DNA of 64,000 nt from Lutimaribacter_A marinistellae (lineage in GTDB: Bacteria > Pseudomonadota > Alphaproteobacteria > Rhodobacterales > Rhodobacteraceae): NCBI RefSeq assembly GCF_042648365.1, contig NZ_JBHRXI010000017.1, forward strand, positions 310,001 to 374,000, written 5' to 3'. Positions 7,898 to 17,736 of the stretch are shown here, in pieces. Numbering within the stretch: the first letter of the stretch is position 1; the number at the start of each line of letters is the position of its first letter. The position numbers were made by a program, and so were the translations under genes. Below the pieces are notes generated by a model. The model ran no database searches, had not been told where the DNA came from, and was given only the letters and a program-made list of their open reading frames with translations.

Positions 7898-8551
7898 ATG
7901 ACAGATTTCGCCGCGCGCCGCCGCATGATGGTAGACACCCAGGTGCGGCCTTCGGATGTTACGAAGTTCCCGATCATTGACGCGATGCTCAAGGTTGCGC
8001 GCGAAGCCTTCGTGCCGAATGCGCAGCGCGAGGCGGCCTATGCCGACCAGATGGTGCCGTTGGGCGGCGGGCGCTACATGCTGGAGCCACGCACACTCGC
8101 CAAGATACTCGACTGGCTCAGCATTGGGCTGGAAGACTCGGTTCTCGATATCGGGTCCGGTTACGGGTACTCTGCGGCGGTCGCTGCTCACATGGCTCAA
8201 TTCGTCGTCGCAGTGGAATCGGACGAGGCGATGGCGCAGGAGGCGCAGGAAATCCTGTCCGAGGTCTCGGCCGACAACGCGATCGTGCACAACGGACCCC
8301 TTGCCGAAGGGGCCGAAGAACATGGCCCCTATGACGTGATCATGATCCAGGGCGGGGTCGAGGAAGTGCCGCAAGCGCTGCTCGATCAGCTCAAGGATGG
8401 CGGCCGGATCGCCTGTATCTTCATGGATAACAATCTGGGCACGGTTCGGGTCGGTTATTCCAATGCCGGGCAGATTACATGGCGGTTTGCCTTCAATGCG
8501 GGCGCGCCGGTGCTGGAAGGCTTCGAAAAGCGTCGCAGCTTTGCACTATAG
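7898..8551 (+). CDS. pcm: Protein-L-isoaspartate O-methyltransferase
   Basis: A 217-residue cytosolic enzyme that uses S-adenosylmethionine to methylate L-isoaspartyl residues in damaged proteins. Recognisable parts are the N-terminal MVDTQVRPSDVTKFPIIDAM typical of the alphaproteobacterial group, MVPLGGGRYMLEPRTLAKIL and the SAM-binding motif VLDIGSGYGYSAAV. It ends in GFEKRRSFAL. It lies about 105 bases before tolC on the same strand, an order I recall from other Rhodobacteraceae. Confidence 0.9.
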   Translation: MTDFAARRRMMVDTQVRPSDVTKFPIIDAMLKVAREAFVPNAQREAAYADQMVPLGGGRYMLEPRTLAKILDWLSIGLEDSVLDIGSGYGYSAAVAAHMAQFVVAVESDEAMAQEAQEILSEVSADNAIVHNGPLAEGAEEHGPYDVIMIQGGVEEVPQALLDQLKDGGRIACIFMDNNLGTVRVGYSNAGQITWRFAFNAGAPVLEGFEKRRSFAL

Positions 8552-8656
8552 CGGTGGGAATTGCAGGGTACGGGTTGCCTTGCGGACTCGCTGCGCGCAA
8601 GCTGCGTTCAAAACACAAATCAGAGCATACGCAATCTTCGGGCAAAGGGGACAGGC

Positions 8657-10075
8657 ATGCGTAGGGGAATGAGCCGGAGACTGGCGAAGGCGGCGGTATT
8701 GTCGTTCGCGTTGTTCGCGACAGGGCTCGGTGGCAACCAGGCTGCGGCGGACAATCTTGCCGACGCGCTGGTCGGTGCCTACAACACAAGCGGTCTGCTG
8801 GAACAGAACAGGGCGCTTCTGCGGGCCGCGGACGAGGATGTGGCCATCGCGGTTTCGGCACTTCGTCCGATCATCGACTGGACCACGCGCATTCAGCAAA
8901 GCTTCAACCGCGCGCGGACCGGGGCATTGGTGACCGACACCGATACGGCTACGTTCTTCTCAGGTCTGACCTTCCGGCAGCTTCTTTATGATGGCGGCGC
9001 TGCGGTTCTGGCCAAGCAAGCCGCGCAAGAGACCGTGCTGGCAACCCGGCAGGCGCTCATCGATATCGAACAGCAAGTGCTGTTCCGCGCGGTAACAGCT
9101 TATCTGCGGGTACTGTTGCAGGAACAGACGGTCGAGTTGCGGCAGAACAACGTGCGGGTTCTGGGTGAAGAACTGCGCGCGTCGAATGACCGGTTCGAAG
9201 TCGGCGAAGTCACCCGGACCGATGTTGCACTTTCGGAATCGCGCCTTGCGCTTGCACGGGCGAACCTCTCGACGGCTCGGGGTGACCTGACATCGGCACA
9301 GGCCGAGTATGTCAACGCGGTCGGCCGTGCGCCCGGTCGCACGGCGGGCGAACCTCGCCTGCCGCCGCTGCCGTCCTCGCTGGATGCTGCGGTCGCCTTG
9401 GCCGTGCGGAACCATCCGCAGATCCTTGGCGCACAGCACGATGTGCGCGCCGCTGAACTGACGGTCGAGCAACAGCGCCGTAACCTTGGCCCGAGCGTCC
9501 AGTTGCAGGCCGACGTGGGGGTGACCGAGAATTACGGGAATGCGAACTACAACCACTCCGCCAGCGCGGGGGTCGTTTTTTCCCAGAACATCTATGCCGG
9601 CGGTCGCCTTGCAGCTTTGGTGCGCCGGTCCATGGCCGTTCGTGACGCGGCAAAGGCGAACCTCATCAACGTCCAGAAGAATGTCATCCAAGGCGTGAAT
9701 GACGCCTATGTGCGCTATCAGACGGCAACCGCTTCGCTTACGGCGTCGAACGAGCGTGTGCGTGCGGCACAGGTCGCCTTCGAGGGTATCCGCGAAGAAG
9801 CAACACTTGGCGCGCGGACGACACTGGATGTGCTGACGGCTGAACAGGACTTGCTGGATGCGCAGCTGGCCCTTGTGCAGGACCGTATCGAACGCTCGCT
9901 GGCGGCCTACCAGCTGCTGTCGGCCCAAGGCGTTTTGACGGCCGAACATCTTGGACTTGCCGTCCAGATCTACGATCCGACCCTCTATTACAATCTGGTC
10001 AAGGACGCGCCTGCGGTGGTCAGCCAGCGCAGCAAGGATCTGGACCGCGTTATGAAGGCCTTGGGAAAAAGGTAA
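8657..10075 (+). CDS. tolC: TolC family outer-membrane channel
   Basis: About 472 residues. A signal peptide (MRRGMSRRLAKAAVLSFALF, cleavage near the AAA before DNLADAL) precedes two OEP repeats that form the barrel and periplasmic helical tunnel. Visible family motifs include FRQLLYDGG, the GEVTRTDVALSESRLALARA helix, FSQNIYAGGRLAALVRR and GARTTLDVLTAEQDLLDAQ. The start at 8657 is preferred because GGGGACA precedes it and it gives a proper signal sequence; the upstream in-frame extension to 8561 is not protein-like. It exports substrates with type I or efflux partners, none of which is adjacent. Confidence 0.92.
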   Translation: MRRGMSRRLAKAAVLSFALFATGLGGNQAAADNLADALVGAYNTSGLLEQNRALLRAADEDVAIAVSALRPIIDWTTRIQQSFNRARTGALVTDTDTATFFSGLTFRQLLYDGGAAVLAKQAAQETVLATRQALIDIEQQVLFRAVTAYLRVLLQEQTVELRQNNVRVLGEELRASNDRFEVGEVTRTDVALSESRLALARANLSTARGDLTSAQAEYVNAVGRAPGRTAGEPRLPPLPSSLDAAVALAVRNHPQILGAQHDVRAAELTVEQQRRNLGPSVQLQADVGVTENYGNANYNHSASAGVVFSQNIYAGGRLAALVRRSMAVRDAAKANLINVQKNVIQGVNDAYVRYQTATASLTASNERVRAAQVAFEGIREEATLGARTTLDVLTAEQDLLDAQLALVQDRIERSLAAYQLLSAQGVLTAEHLGLAVQIYDPTLYYNLVKDAPAVVSQRSKDLDRVMKALGKR

Positions 10076-10151
10076 CAAATCGTGCTATTCGTTGCCGGGA
10101 CAGCATCTTTTGGCTACACTCATTTCCTGAGGGCAAGAGTGGTAGTAATAG

Positions 10152-10991
10152 ATGTCTGATCCCGTCACGAAAAGTGAGATCGAGGATGTTTTGTCGTCGA
10201 TCCGTCGCCTGGTCAGCGAAGAGACCCGTTCAGAGCCACGTGGAAAAGCGCGCCCGGAACCTGTCAAGCATGATCGGCTGGTTCTGACCCCTGCCTTGCG
10301 GGTTGGCGAGACCGAAGAAGACGCAGAGCCGGAAGAGCCGGAACGCAACCCAATCGATCCGGAAGCACCTTGGTCAGATCCCGAGGCGACCCTTTATGAG
10401 GCCGCGCATGTGATCGCAGGTGAGGCACGTCTCGAGGCGCAATCCGACGAGTCCGAGCCGATGATGTTGCGGCCGGAAGACGTTGTTCCAGATACGGCCG
10501 GTGTCGAGGTGAGCCTTTCCGACGAGGAGGATCAGGCGGCTTCGCCAGATGTGGAATTCGAAAGCCTTTCGGCACGTTTCGAGGCTTTGGAGACCGCTAT
10601 CTCGGAGACCGCCGATGACGAGTGGGAGCCCGATGGCAGCGACGAGGATGTCTATGGCGGCAGCGTCGAAGAGATCGAGTGGGAAGATCACGATCCCGAG
10701 GTAACGGCGGACGTGTCTTTTGACGAAAAAACCGCTGCGACACCGCCAGTAGAAGAGCCCGCGCCAAGCAAAGATGCCGTCCTCACCGATGCGGAGGATG
10801 AAGACGTTGACGATCAGGGCGCGTTCTCGCTGGACGAAGCTGTGATGGACGAGGAAATGCTGCGTGAACTGGTCGCCGATATCGTCCGACAGGAGCTTCA
10901 GGGCGCCCTGGGCGAGCGCATAACACGAAACGTGCGCAAACTCGTGCGACGCGAAATCCACCGTGCCCTGACGGCGCAGGAATTCGACTAA
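10152..10991 (+). CDS. popZ: PopZ-like (DUF2497) polar organising protein
   Basis: A 279-residue acidic protein. The N-terminal helix SEIEDVLSSIRRLVSEE (residues 8-24) is the DUF2497/PopZ partner-binding motif. A long disordered Glu/Asp/Pro-rich middle follows. The C-terminus (about 225-279, EMLRELVADIVRQELQG onwards) is predicted helical, like the PopZ oligomerisation domain. PopZ proteins build a polar matrix that anchors chromosome origins. In related genomes this gene commonly precedes valS; here it is followed convergently by cobQ. Assignment rests on the two ends and the acidic middle. Confidence 0.75.
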   Translation: MSDPVTKSEIEDVLSSIRRLVSEETRSEPRGKARPEPVKHDRLVLTPALRVGETEEDAEPEEPERNPIDPEAPWSDPEATLYEAAHVIAGEARLEAQSDESEPMMLRPEDVVPDTAGVEVSLSDEEDQAASPDVEFESLSARFEALETAISETADDEWEPDGSDEDVYGGSVEEIEWEDHDPEVTADVSFDEKTAATPPVEEPAPSKDAVLTDAEDEDVDDQGAFSLDEAVMDEEMLRELVADIVRQELQGALGERITRNVRKLVRREIHRALTAQEFD

Positions 10992-10994
10992 CTG

Positions 10995-12452
10995 TCAGAT
11001 ATTCGCAGGCACCTCGGCAAGCGACAGAAGGCGGTTGAGGTCCATGTGGCGTTCCAAGTGGTCTGCAAGCCGGTCCAGTACGTCGTCGATCCCGTCTTCG
11101 TAACCCGGAACTGATCCGGCCCCCAATGTGCCAAGGTAATCGGCTCGGAAAGCATCCGAGGCGAACAAACCGTGGAGATAACAGCCGCGAATGCGACCAT
11201 TGGACGACGATGCGCCCTCTGGTCGACCGTTGACCTCAAGCCAGGCGCGCGAACAGTCCGGCCCGGAACTGCGGCCTATGTGGATTTCATAACCCGTCAC
11301 AGGGGCACCCGATGGCAGTGCGATTGCCTGACGCGGGCTCACTTCCTTTGTGCCGTGCATGACGGTTTCGATGTCCAAGAGGCCTAGCCCATCAACCTCG
11401 CTCGCTACGCCTTCGAAGCCGTGCGGATCCTTGATCTTTCGACCCAGCATCTGGTAACCGCCGCAAAGCCCCAACACGTGGCCACCCCTTCGCACATGGG
11501 CCAGCAGGTCGATATCCCAACCTTGTTCCCGAAAGGACGCCAGATCGGCGATCGTGGATTTGCTGCCCGGAATGAGCACTAGGTCCGCATCGCCGGGCAG
11601 GGGGCGACCTTCCGGTATGATCTCGACACTGACCTCGGGTTCCGCAGAGAGCGGGTCGAGATCATCGAAATTGGCCATGCGCGGCAGGTGCGGCACAACA
11701 ATCTTCAACCCGACACCCGGGGCAGAGCGGATGTCCATAGAATCCTCGGCTGGCAGGCGCCATGCATCATGGAACCACGGTACGACGCCCAGACAGGGCC
11801 ATCCGGTGCGCGCGGCTATATCGTCGCGCCCGTCGTCAAACAGCGAAACGTCTCCGCGGAACCTGTTCACGGCGAACCCCCGAACCCAAGAGAGATCCTG
11901 CTCGTCCAGTACGGCCCGTGTGCCGACGACCTGCGCGATGACGCCGCCCCGCAGGATATCGCCAACCAGCACGACGGGTACACCTGCCGCGCAGGCAAAC
12001 CCCATGTTCGCAATATCGCCTCGTCTCAGGTTGGTTTCCGCAGGGCTGCCGGCCCCTTCGACAAGGACCAGATCAGCATCGGCGCAAAGCCTCCGATAGC
12101 TTTCGAGGACGGCGTGCATCAGGTCCGGTTTGTCGCGGCCATAGTCTCGTGCGCCAAGGCTGCCGACCGCACGCCCCTGTACGACAACCTGTGCGCCGGT
12201 CTCGCTCTCGGGTTTGAGCAGGACGGGGTTCATATCGGTATGTGGCGCTCGCCCTGCCGCACGGGCCTGTAACGCCTGAGCACGGCCAATCTCACCGCCA
12301 TCGGGCGTTGCAGCGGCGTTGTTCGACATGTTCTGCGGCTTGAACGGGGCTACCGACAGGCCACGGCGGGAAAAGGCCCGCGCCATGCCGGCCACAATTA
12401 TGGACTTGCCGACATCGCTGCCGGTGCCTTGGATCATGATGGATCGCGCCAT
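10995..12452 (-). CDS. cobQ: Cobyric acid synthase
   Basis: A 485-residue ATP- and glutamine-dependent amidase that amidates adenosylcobyrinic acid diamide to cobyric acid in cobalamin synthesis. The N-terminal P-loop reads GTGSDVGKS, followed by FKPQNMSNNA. The C-terminal class I glutaminase domain has LGLCGGYQMLG with the catalytic Cys and YLHGLF with the catalytic His. ATG at 12452 is chosen because AAGGGAG lies just upstream and MARSIMIQGTG starts the domain. No other cob genes are in the window. It converges on the PopZ-like gene, stops 4 bases apart. Confidence 0.94.
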   Translation of the reverse strand: MARSIMIQGTGSDVGKSIIVAGMARAFSRRGLSVAPFKPQNMSNNAAATPDGGEIGRAQALQARAAGRAPHTDMNPVLLKPESETGAQVVVQGRAVGSLGARDYGRDKPDLMHAVLESYRRLCADADLVLVEGAGSPAETNLRRGDIANMGFACAAGVPVVLVGDILRGGVIAQVVGTRAVLDEQDLSWVRGFAVNRFRGDVSLFDDGRDDIAARTGWPCLGVVPWFHDAWRLPAEDSMDIRSAPGVGLKIVVPHLPRMANFDDLDPLSAEPEVSVEIIPEGRPLPGDADLVLIPGSKSTIADLASFREQGWDIDLLAHVRRGGHVLGLCGGYQMLGRKIKDPHGFEGVASEVDGLGLLDIETVMHGTKEVSPRQAIALPSGAPVTGYEIHIGRSSGPDCSRAWLEVNGRPEGASSSNGRIRGCYLHGLFASDAFRADYLGTLGAGSVPGYEDGIDDVLDRLADHLERHMDLNRLLSLAEVPANI

Positions 12453-12884
12453 GTGACTCCCTTTGTCGTGGCGCGCAGATGACCGCGATTCGATGCCGAG
12501 GGAAAGGCGGAACTGAGTGGAGGGCCAAACGACAATCACGGGCTTTCGAATGGAGAACCCCAAGCCGCAACCTCACTGAGAAGCCAACGAAAAGGCGTCC
12601 CCCCGGTTGCTGGCGTATTCCGGGTATTGGCACATGCGAGTAAAGCCTGCCGGGTTTTTCTCGGCAGGCATTCGATTTTCACAACGGGTTATTCTTGGTC
12701 ACTACGGCGGCCGCTGGGAGAAGAGTTCCGGAGCATCTCGCGCAGAAAGAAAACCGGAAATGGCTTCGGGCTTTGAGCCATCGGCCAATATCCGATCGGT
12801 CGAACCAGAGGGCAACTTCTCGAAACGAAACGGAAAGGGCTGTGTCGTGGGCAAGTCCGTGCCAAATCTCTCCCTTGTGGGTGG

Positions 12885-13494
12885 GTGGTGCGGAACAGTT
12901 GCGGGTTCCATTGGCTTGTCTCGCCACCCTGAGCGCCGTACCGGTATTCGAAACCGACCCGATGGGCCAATGGACGCGTAGGCCTAACGGGGACGTCTTT
13001 CAATCGGGCGTATTGTGCCACTTTCACGACGCCGTAATTGAATAGCCGTCGTGTTTCAGAGTCTCGGCGATGCTGGTGGTCGACTGAGGCCAGATGCTAT
13101 TGTAACCGCGATAGCCGGTAGACAGTTCGGTGATGGTGTCGAAGCCGCTCTAGTGGTGGTTGCGCCCGGCCAGCACGGCAGCGCGGTTGGGCGAGCAGAT
13201 CGCGGTGGTGTGGAAACGGGTGTAGCGTAACCCCGCGTTGACCAGCGCGATCATGGCGGATGTGGGAACCGAGCCTCCGAAGGTTCTAGGCTGGCCGAAG
13301 CCGAGGTGGTCGATTGGCACCGTTACAATCTTCGGCGCGCCGTCGGATGGCGTCACCGGTTGCGGATAGTCCTGAGGAGCGCCCTCAAATGCCTCCTTTG
13401 TGACACCCGTGAAAGGCGCGGGCGGCAGCGGTAAGACCGAGCCGTCTTGCGGCACCTCCTGCTCAAAGGCCGGGGTCGAGAGGGCGACGACCAA
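12885..13494 (-). pseudogene. Decayed arylsulfatase gene
   Basis: The minus strand preserves an arylsulfatase N-terminal third. A signal-like ALVVALSTPAF is followed by GFGQPRTFGG, LRYTRFHTTAICSPNRAA (the CxPxR formylglycine motif) and LAGRNHH. An in-frame TAG follows NHH at about 13152. Homology then resumes (GYNSIWPQSTTSIAETLKH). A further TGA precedes KWHNTPD, and HWPIGSGFEYRYGAQGG continues in the same frame. Similarity is lost near 12885. The usual DD metal pair is also changed (PIDHLGFG). Two stops in frame and loss of two thirds of the gene make this a clear pseudogene. From 12564 to 12885 I see nothing convincing. Confidence 0.8.
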
Positions 13495-13514
13495 GGCGAG
13501 GACCGCCGCTTCGG

Positions 13515-14987
13515 TTGGGTGTATGCACCGGTCTTGACGCCGCCTACGAATGGAGTGCGGCGAATGCTGCCGGCGAGGATCCGATCGACAGTCCGGAGAT
13601 GCAGAGGCGCGTCTGGGACCGGGTCATCGACAACGCCGAGCGCTACAACCAGCCCGGTGTGTTTACGGCGTTCATCGGCTATGAATGGACGTCGGGCCCC
13701 GGTAGCAACAATCTGCATCGTAACGTCATTTTCCGCGACAACGCGGACAGAACCCGCCAAGTCGTACCGTTCTCTGCCTTTGATAGCGACGACCCGGAGG
13801 ATTTGTGGCGCTACCTCGCGGATTACGAGGTTCGGACCGGTGGCCGGGCCTTGGCCATTCCGCACAATGGTAACCTTTCGAACGGCATGATGTCCATGCT
13901 CGAAACCTTTGACGGCGAGCCGTTTGACGCCGAGTACGCAACGGCCCGAGCCGGTTATGAACCGCTGTTGGAAGTGACCCAATCCAAGGGCACTGGCGAG
14001 GCCCATCCGCTTTTGTCGCCCGACGATGCTTTCGCGGATTTCGAGATCATGGATGCTTCGAATCTCATTGGGACCGTGCCCAAGACACCGGAAATGTTGA
14101 AGACCGAATACGCGCGTGAGGCGTTGAAACTTGGAATGGCGGAAGAAGTCCGCCTTGGGGTCAACCCGTTCAAGTTTGGCATGGTCGGCTCGACGGACAA
14201 CCACAATGCCATTCCGTCCACGCGCGAGGAAAACTGGTTCGGTAAAATCTATTACGTTGAACCTTCTGATCACCGTAAGGACGGGATCTTTATCGAGAGT
14301 GCAGTCGACCCGCGGTTCTCCATCTACGACCGAGATCTGGGCGCTTCCGGTCTCGCGGCGGTTTGGGCAACGGAAAATACCCGCGAAGCGATCTGGGACG
14401 CGATGAAACGCCGCGAGGTTTATGCGACCAGCGGCACCCGCCTGCGCGTGCGCGTGTTCGCGGGATGGGACTTCGCAGAAAGTGAGGTGCAGCTGCCTGA
14501 TTTCGCCGCCGAAGGATATGCGCGGGGCGTCCCGATGGGCGGCGACCTGCGACCCGGCCCCGAGGGGGCATCACCGCGCTTCATGGTGCGTGCCCTGCGC
14601 GATCCAGAGGGTGCGAACCTTGACCGCGTGCAAATCATCAAGGGTTGGGTTGACGGGAACGGAGACCTGCAGGAGCGGATCTACGAAGTTGCCTGTGCGG
14701 ACCGGGAGATTGTTGATAACGCTTGCGCCGGCGATGTTGGCAGCACCGTCGACATCGCGACCGCGACCTACACCAATGACATCGGTCGCGGCGTCCTGAG
14801 CGGATGGTGGGAAGACCCCGACTTCGACCCGTCGCTACGGGCCTCCTACTACGTGCGGGTGATCCAGATACCGTCACCGCGTTGGACGGCCTACGACGCT
14901 CCATACTTCGGTGTAAAGATGCCCGAGGGTACGGCCATAACGGTAAGGGATCGTGCTTTTACATCGCCAATCTGGTACACGCCATAG
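13515..14987 (+). pseudogene. N-terminally truncated DUF3604 protein gene
   Basis: About 490 codons match the C-terminal two thirds of DUF3604 proteins: VFTAFIGYEWTS, NNLHRNVIFRDNADRTRQV, LAIPHNGNLSNGMM, EVTQSKGTGEAHPLLSPDDA, FGMVGSTDNHNAIP and YATSGTRLRVRVF. Full-length relatives exceed 600 residues and start with a signal peptide and a GDLHVHT metal-binding segment, both missing. The frame opens only at a TTG (13515) with no ribosome-binding site, directly abutting the arylsulfatase remnant. The remaining frame is uninterrupted, so the deletion may be recent. DUF3604 and sulfatase genes often co-occur, so both are probably relics of one cluster. Confidence 0.75.
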
Positions 14988-15496
14988 GCTTGAGACAGCG
15001 GAGCACTGGCGGATCAGCCTCAGCCGGTCCAATTGACGAAGGAGATGAAGGAGATGGCGTCCTCCCGGTTTGTTGCCGTCGCTTCCTTTGCAGCCCGCTT
15101 TGAGGTGATAGTGTTGAGCCGCTCAGCCACATGGAAACACTGAGCAATTCGGCGGAGCAGTTTCCTCTAAGGTTTGATTCTGCAAATCGTAATTCAGATT
15201 GACCGTTCCGAAGAAAATTTCCCAAGATTTCTTGCTGATTTTTCGAGCGCGGAGGCTTGTAGCGCGATCGGTCAAAAACCAACATGCGGCCTCCAACGAC
15301 GCGCTTGGTTTCCAGGCATTCTGAACGCCTGCTCTCGCTGGTTCAGACAAGTGCTTCGCATCGGGGGCGAATGACCTGAGTCCTTCCCCATCTCGGGATA
15401 CACCGCGCAATCTCTGCTCATGACGAAGACCCGCTGCGAAGGGCAGCAAGGTACGCATGTCGAACCAACCCGGTGCACGACAACCCCGCAAAAAAC
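14988..15496. other. Intergenic region without recognised genes
   Basis: About 500 bases between the DUF3604 remnant and the terminator at 15497. Short open frames occur on both strands but none has a ribosome-binding site or recognisable protein features. The longest minus-strand frame begins inside the terminator hairpin. Confidence 0.5.
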
Positions 15497-15528
15497 AAGA
15501 CCTCGGCGACTGGTCGCCGAGGTCTTTG
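15490..15528 (-). terminator. Strong rho-independent terminator of the DUF6280 gene
   Basis: AAGACCTCGGCGAC (15497-15510) and GTCGCCGAGGTCTT (15513-15526) form a perfect 14-bp stem. On the minus strand it is followed by GTTTTTTG, so it terminates the DUF6280 gene, which stops about 70 bases earlier. Confidence 0.9.
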
Positions 15529-15596
15529 TTTGCCAAAATCCGGTATGCGCCATCACATTCGGGCGCGCCTTTTCTGGCAGTCTTCGGTTTGCTTGG

Positions 15597-15917
15597 TCAG
15601 GCGGCTTCTGCCTGCTGGGCGGCGTTGCGACGCTCACTTTCCTCGCGCGACAGGGCGACCGAGGTGCGTACACCACGGCTCACGAATTCCATGAGGCCGT
15701 GCACAACCCGCTCATTGGGGTCGATGCCGGCACAGGTCAGAACTTCGCGCCCGTCCCGCGACCGCGCCCAGCGGGCAATCTGGTCCGGGCCATTGCCGTA
15801 CTTCTTGTCATCGGCAATCGCGTCATCCAGCGCAGCCAGCACAACGGCCGCAAACAGTTTGCGTGCACGGTTGCCCTGTTCATTGTTAAAGGCAGTGCCG
15901 TCAACGAAATCTCGCAT
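15597..15917 (-). CDS. DUF6280 family protein
   Basis: A 106-residue protein beginning MRDFVDGTAFNNEQGNRARK and ending ESERRNAAQQAEAA, a highly conserved small protein of Rhodobacteraceae (DUF6280). It is Ala-, Arg- and Asp-rich, with no membrane segment or signal. The ATG at 15917 is set by AAGGAAGACGAG immediately upstream; further upstream the frame is not protein-like. Function is unknown. It has its own strong terminator and is divergent from efp, so it is probably monocistronic. Confidence 0.85.
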   Translation of the reverse strand: MRDFVDGTAFNNEQGNRARKLFAAVVLAALDDAIADDKKYGNGPDQIARWARSRDGREVLTCAGIDPNERVVHGLMEFVSRGVRTSVALSREESERRNAAQQAEAA

Positions 15918-16136
15918 CTCGTCTTCCTTGTTGTTCTTGCTCTTGCAATTTTCGGCGTAGCGGTGGTTATGACCGATCAAACTCGATTCGGATACCCCGA
16001 AGATGCATAGGCGTGTTGCATTTCGTGCATGGCTCGCTGCATCCGCACTACTAGGTATCGTTGTCTTGTCAGCTTCGCGCACGAGAGATATAGGGTCGCA
16101 AGCTGGCGCATCAACCATCTGTGAAGGATTCAATCC

Positions 16137-16700
16137 ATGCCCAAGATCAACGGCAACGAGATCCGCCCCGGCAATGTGCTGGAGCATAACGGCGGCCTGT
16201 GGGCGGCGGTGAAGGTCGACCATGTGAAGCCCGGCAAGGGGGGGGCCTTTGCCCAGGTCGAGCTGCGCAACCTGCGAAACGGATCAAAGGACAACGTGCG
16301 GTTCCGCTCGGCGGACAAGGTCGAACGCGTCCGCCTCGAGCAGAAGGATCAGCAATTTCTCTATGAAAACGATGGGATGCTGGTCGTTATGGATACCGAG
16401 TCCTACGAGCAGATCGAACTGCCGGCCGAGATCCTCGGCGACCGCCGGCCCTTCTTGCAAGATGGCATGACAATCGTCGTGGAGTTTTATGAGACCGAGG
16501 CGTTGAACGCGACCCTGCCGCAAAAGGTGATCTGCAAGATCGTCGAGACAGAACCGGTCGTGAAAGGTCAGACCGCGGCCAACTCGTTCAAGCCGGCGCT
16601 TCTCGACAATGGCATCCGCATTACCGTTCCGCCTTTCGTCGGACAGGACGAAGATATCGTCGTGAACACGGAAACCATGGAATATGTCGAACGCGCGTGA
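16137..16700 (+). CDS. efp: Elongation factor P
   Basis: A 187-residue translation factor that relieves ribosomes stalled on polyproline stretches. The three OB-like domains are full length. The loop KPGKGGAF carries Lys34, the position modified with beta-lysine in many bacteria. The C-terminus ends in ITVPPFVGQDEDIVVNTETM. GAAGGA precedes the start. The modification genes epmA/epmB are not in this window. A hairpin terminator follows. Confidence 0.97.
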   Translation: MPKINGNEIRPGNVLEHNGGLWAAVKVDHVKPGKGGAFAQVELRNLRNGSKDNVRFRSADKVERVRLEQKDQQFLYENDGMLVVMDTESYEQIELPAEILGDRRPFLQDGMTIVVEFYETEALNATLPQKVICKIVETEPVVKGQTAANSFKPALLDNGIRITVPPFVGQDEDIVVNTETMEYVERA

Positions 16701-16723
16701 CGTCACGTTCTGATACGGTACGC

Positions 16724-16745
16724 AAGGGGGCTCATGGCCCCCTTT
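16724..16745. terminator. Bidirectional terminator between efp and the ABC membrane gene
   Basis: AAGGGGGC, loop TCATG, GCCCCCTT (16724-16744) make an 8-bp stem running into TCTATTTT on the plus strand. It sits between convergent genes and overlaps the region just beyond the minus-strand stop at 16746, so it may serve both. Confidence 0.8.
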
Positions 16746-17672
16746 CTATTTTGCGGGATCGGGTTGAGGCGCAATCAGCTCGCGCAACAGGTCGAACTTG
16801 ATCCGGTTGGCGCTGACCTGACGATAGAATGCGATGAGGAATGTCGTCGGACCCTGAATACGCGTCAGGCCCGTCGTTGCCGCAACAACTGTGCCGACAT
16901 CGGTTTGTCCTTCGAGGACCAGCCAGCCGCCCAGCATCAGGACACCGACGGTGCCCAAGCCGTTGATCGCGCTTAGCAGGAATTTTGCCGACATTTTCCA
17001 TATGAACATGCGCCTGCGGGTGTCGTAGATCTCGTCGAAGCGGGTCATGACCTCGTCCGTCACTTCGCGCACACGCTCGACGCTCACCTGGTCGGTCGCC
17101 GCGCGCAGGGCCCTGACCCGCGCTGCCACGAACAAGTTCACCTGCCGCTGCGATATCAGAACGATTGCGATCTGCGGCACGATCATCGACAGCGCCACGA
17201 GTCCCAGCATGGGTTGTGTCGACGAGATATAGGCAATCACGCTGACCAGCGTGCCGATCTGCACGACCGGTTCGGAATAGGCAGCCCCGGCAAAATGCCC
17301 GAGTTCCTCGGCCTCGGCAGATATCGCAGTGGTCAGGGTGCCGCGTCCCAGCGGACGGCCTTCTGTTTCCTCCCGCTCCGCCTCGGACAGCAGGCGCGTG
17401 CGGATCAGACGCACCGTGTCTTCGCCGAGGACGCTGGCCAGAAATCCACGTGCCCATTTGAACGCCAGGCTTGCCAGAATGACGCCCATCATCCCCGCAC
17501 CAAGCGAGAATAACAGGTCCTTGTCCAGGCTTTCCTCGGTCAGCAGATTGATGATGCGTTTCTGGAATTCCAGCGGCGCTGCGGCAAGGGCGGCGATCGC
17601 AAGCGAAAGAAGGATGAGCATGATCTGCCGCTGCCAACTGACGCGCCAGATAGCCTTGTAGAGTTGGATCAT
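16746..17672 (-). CDS. ABC transporter transmembrane-domain protein without ATPase domain
   Basis: A 308-residue membrane protein matching the type 1 exporter transmembrane domain. Segments lie near residues 15-35 (IMLILLSLAIAALAAAPLEF) and 55-75, with further pairs near 130-185 and 235-270. The cytoplasmic loop includes LGEDTVRLIRTRLLSEAER. No Walker A, signature or Walker B motif is present and the protein ends right after the membrane domain, so the nucleotide-binding domain is absent. It lies about 65 bases downstream of an HlyD-type adaptor gene on the same strand. The ATPase partner, if any, must be encoded elsewhere. Confidence 0.8.
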   Translation of the reverse strand: MIQLYKAIWRVSWQRQIMLILLSLAIAALAAAPLEFQKRIINLLTEESLDKDLLFSLGAGMMGVILASLAFKWARGFLASVLGEDTVRLIRTRLLSEAEREETEGRPLGRGTLTTAISAEAEELGHFAGAAYSEPVVQIGTLVSVIAYISSTQPMLGLVALSMIVPQIAIVLISQRQVNLFVAARVRALRAATDQVSVERVREVTDEVMTRFDEIYDTRRRMFIWKMSAKFLLSAINGLGTVGVLMLGGWLVLEGQTDVGTVVAATTGLTRIQGPTTFLIAFYRQVSANRIKFDLLRELIAPQPDPAK

Positions 17673-17736
17673 GTGCCGTCCCGTTCTTTGTCGCGAGAGT
17701 GGCCTGACGAGACGGGATTGACAAGCGTCGGACGGT

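Noticed and set aside
12453..12884. Cobalamin riboswitch upstream of cobQ
   Set aside because: No B12-box-like conserved core could be recognised upstream of the cobQ start.
15123..15536. 137-codon minus-strand frame between the DUF3604 remnant and the DUF6280 gene
   Set aside because: Begins inside the terminator stem at 15497-15526, lacks a ribosome-binding site and has no recognised domain.
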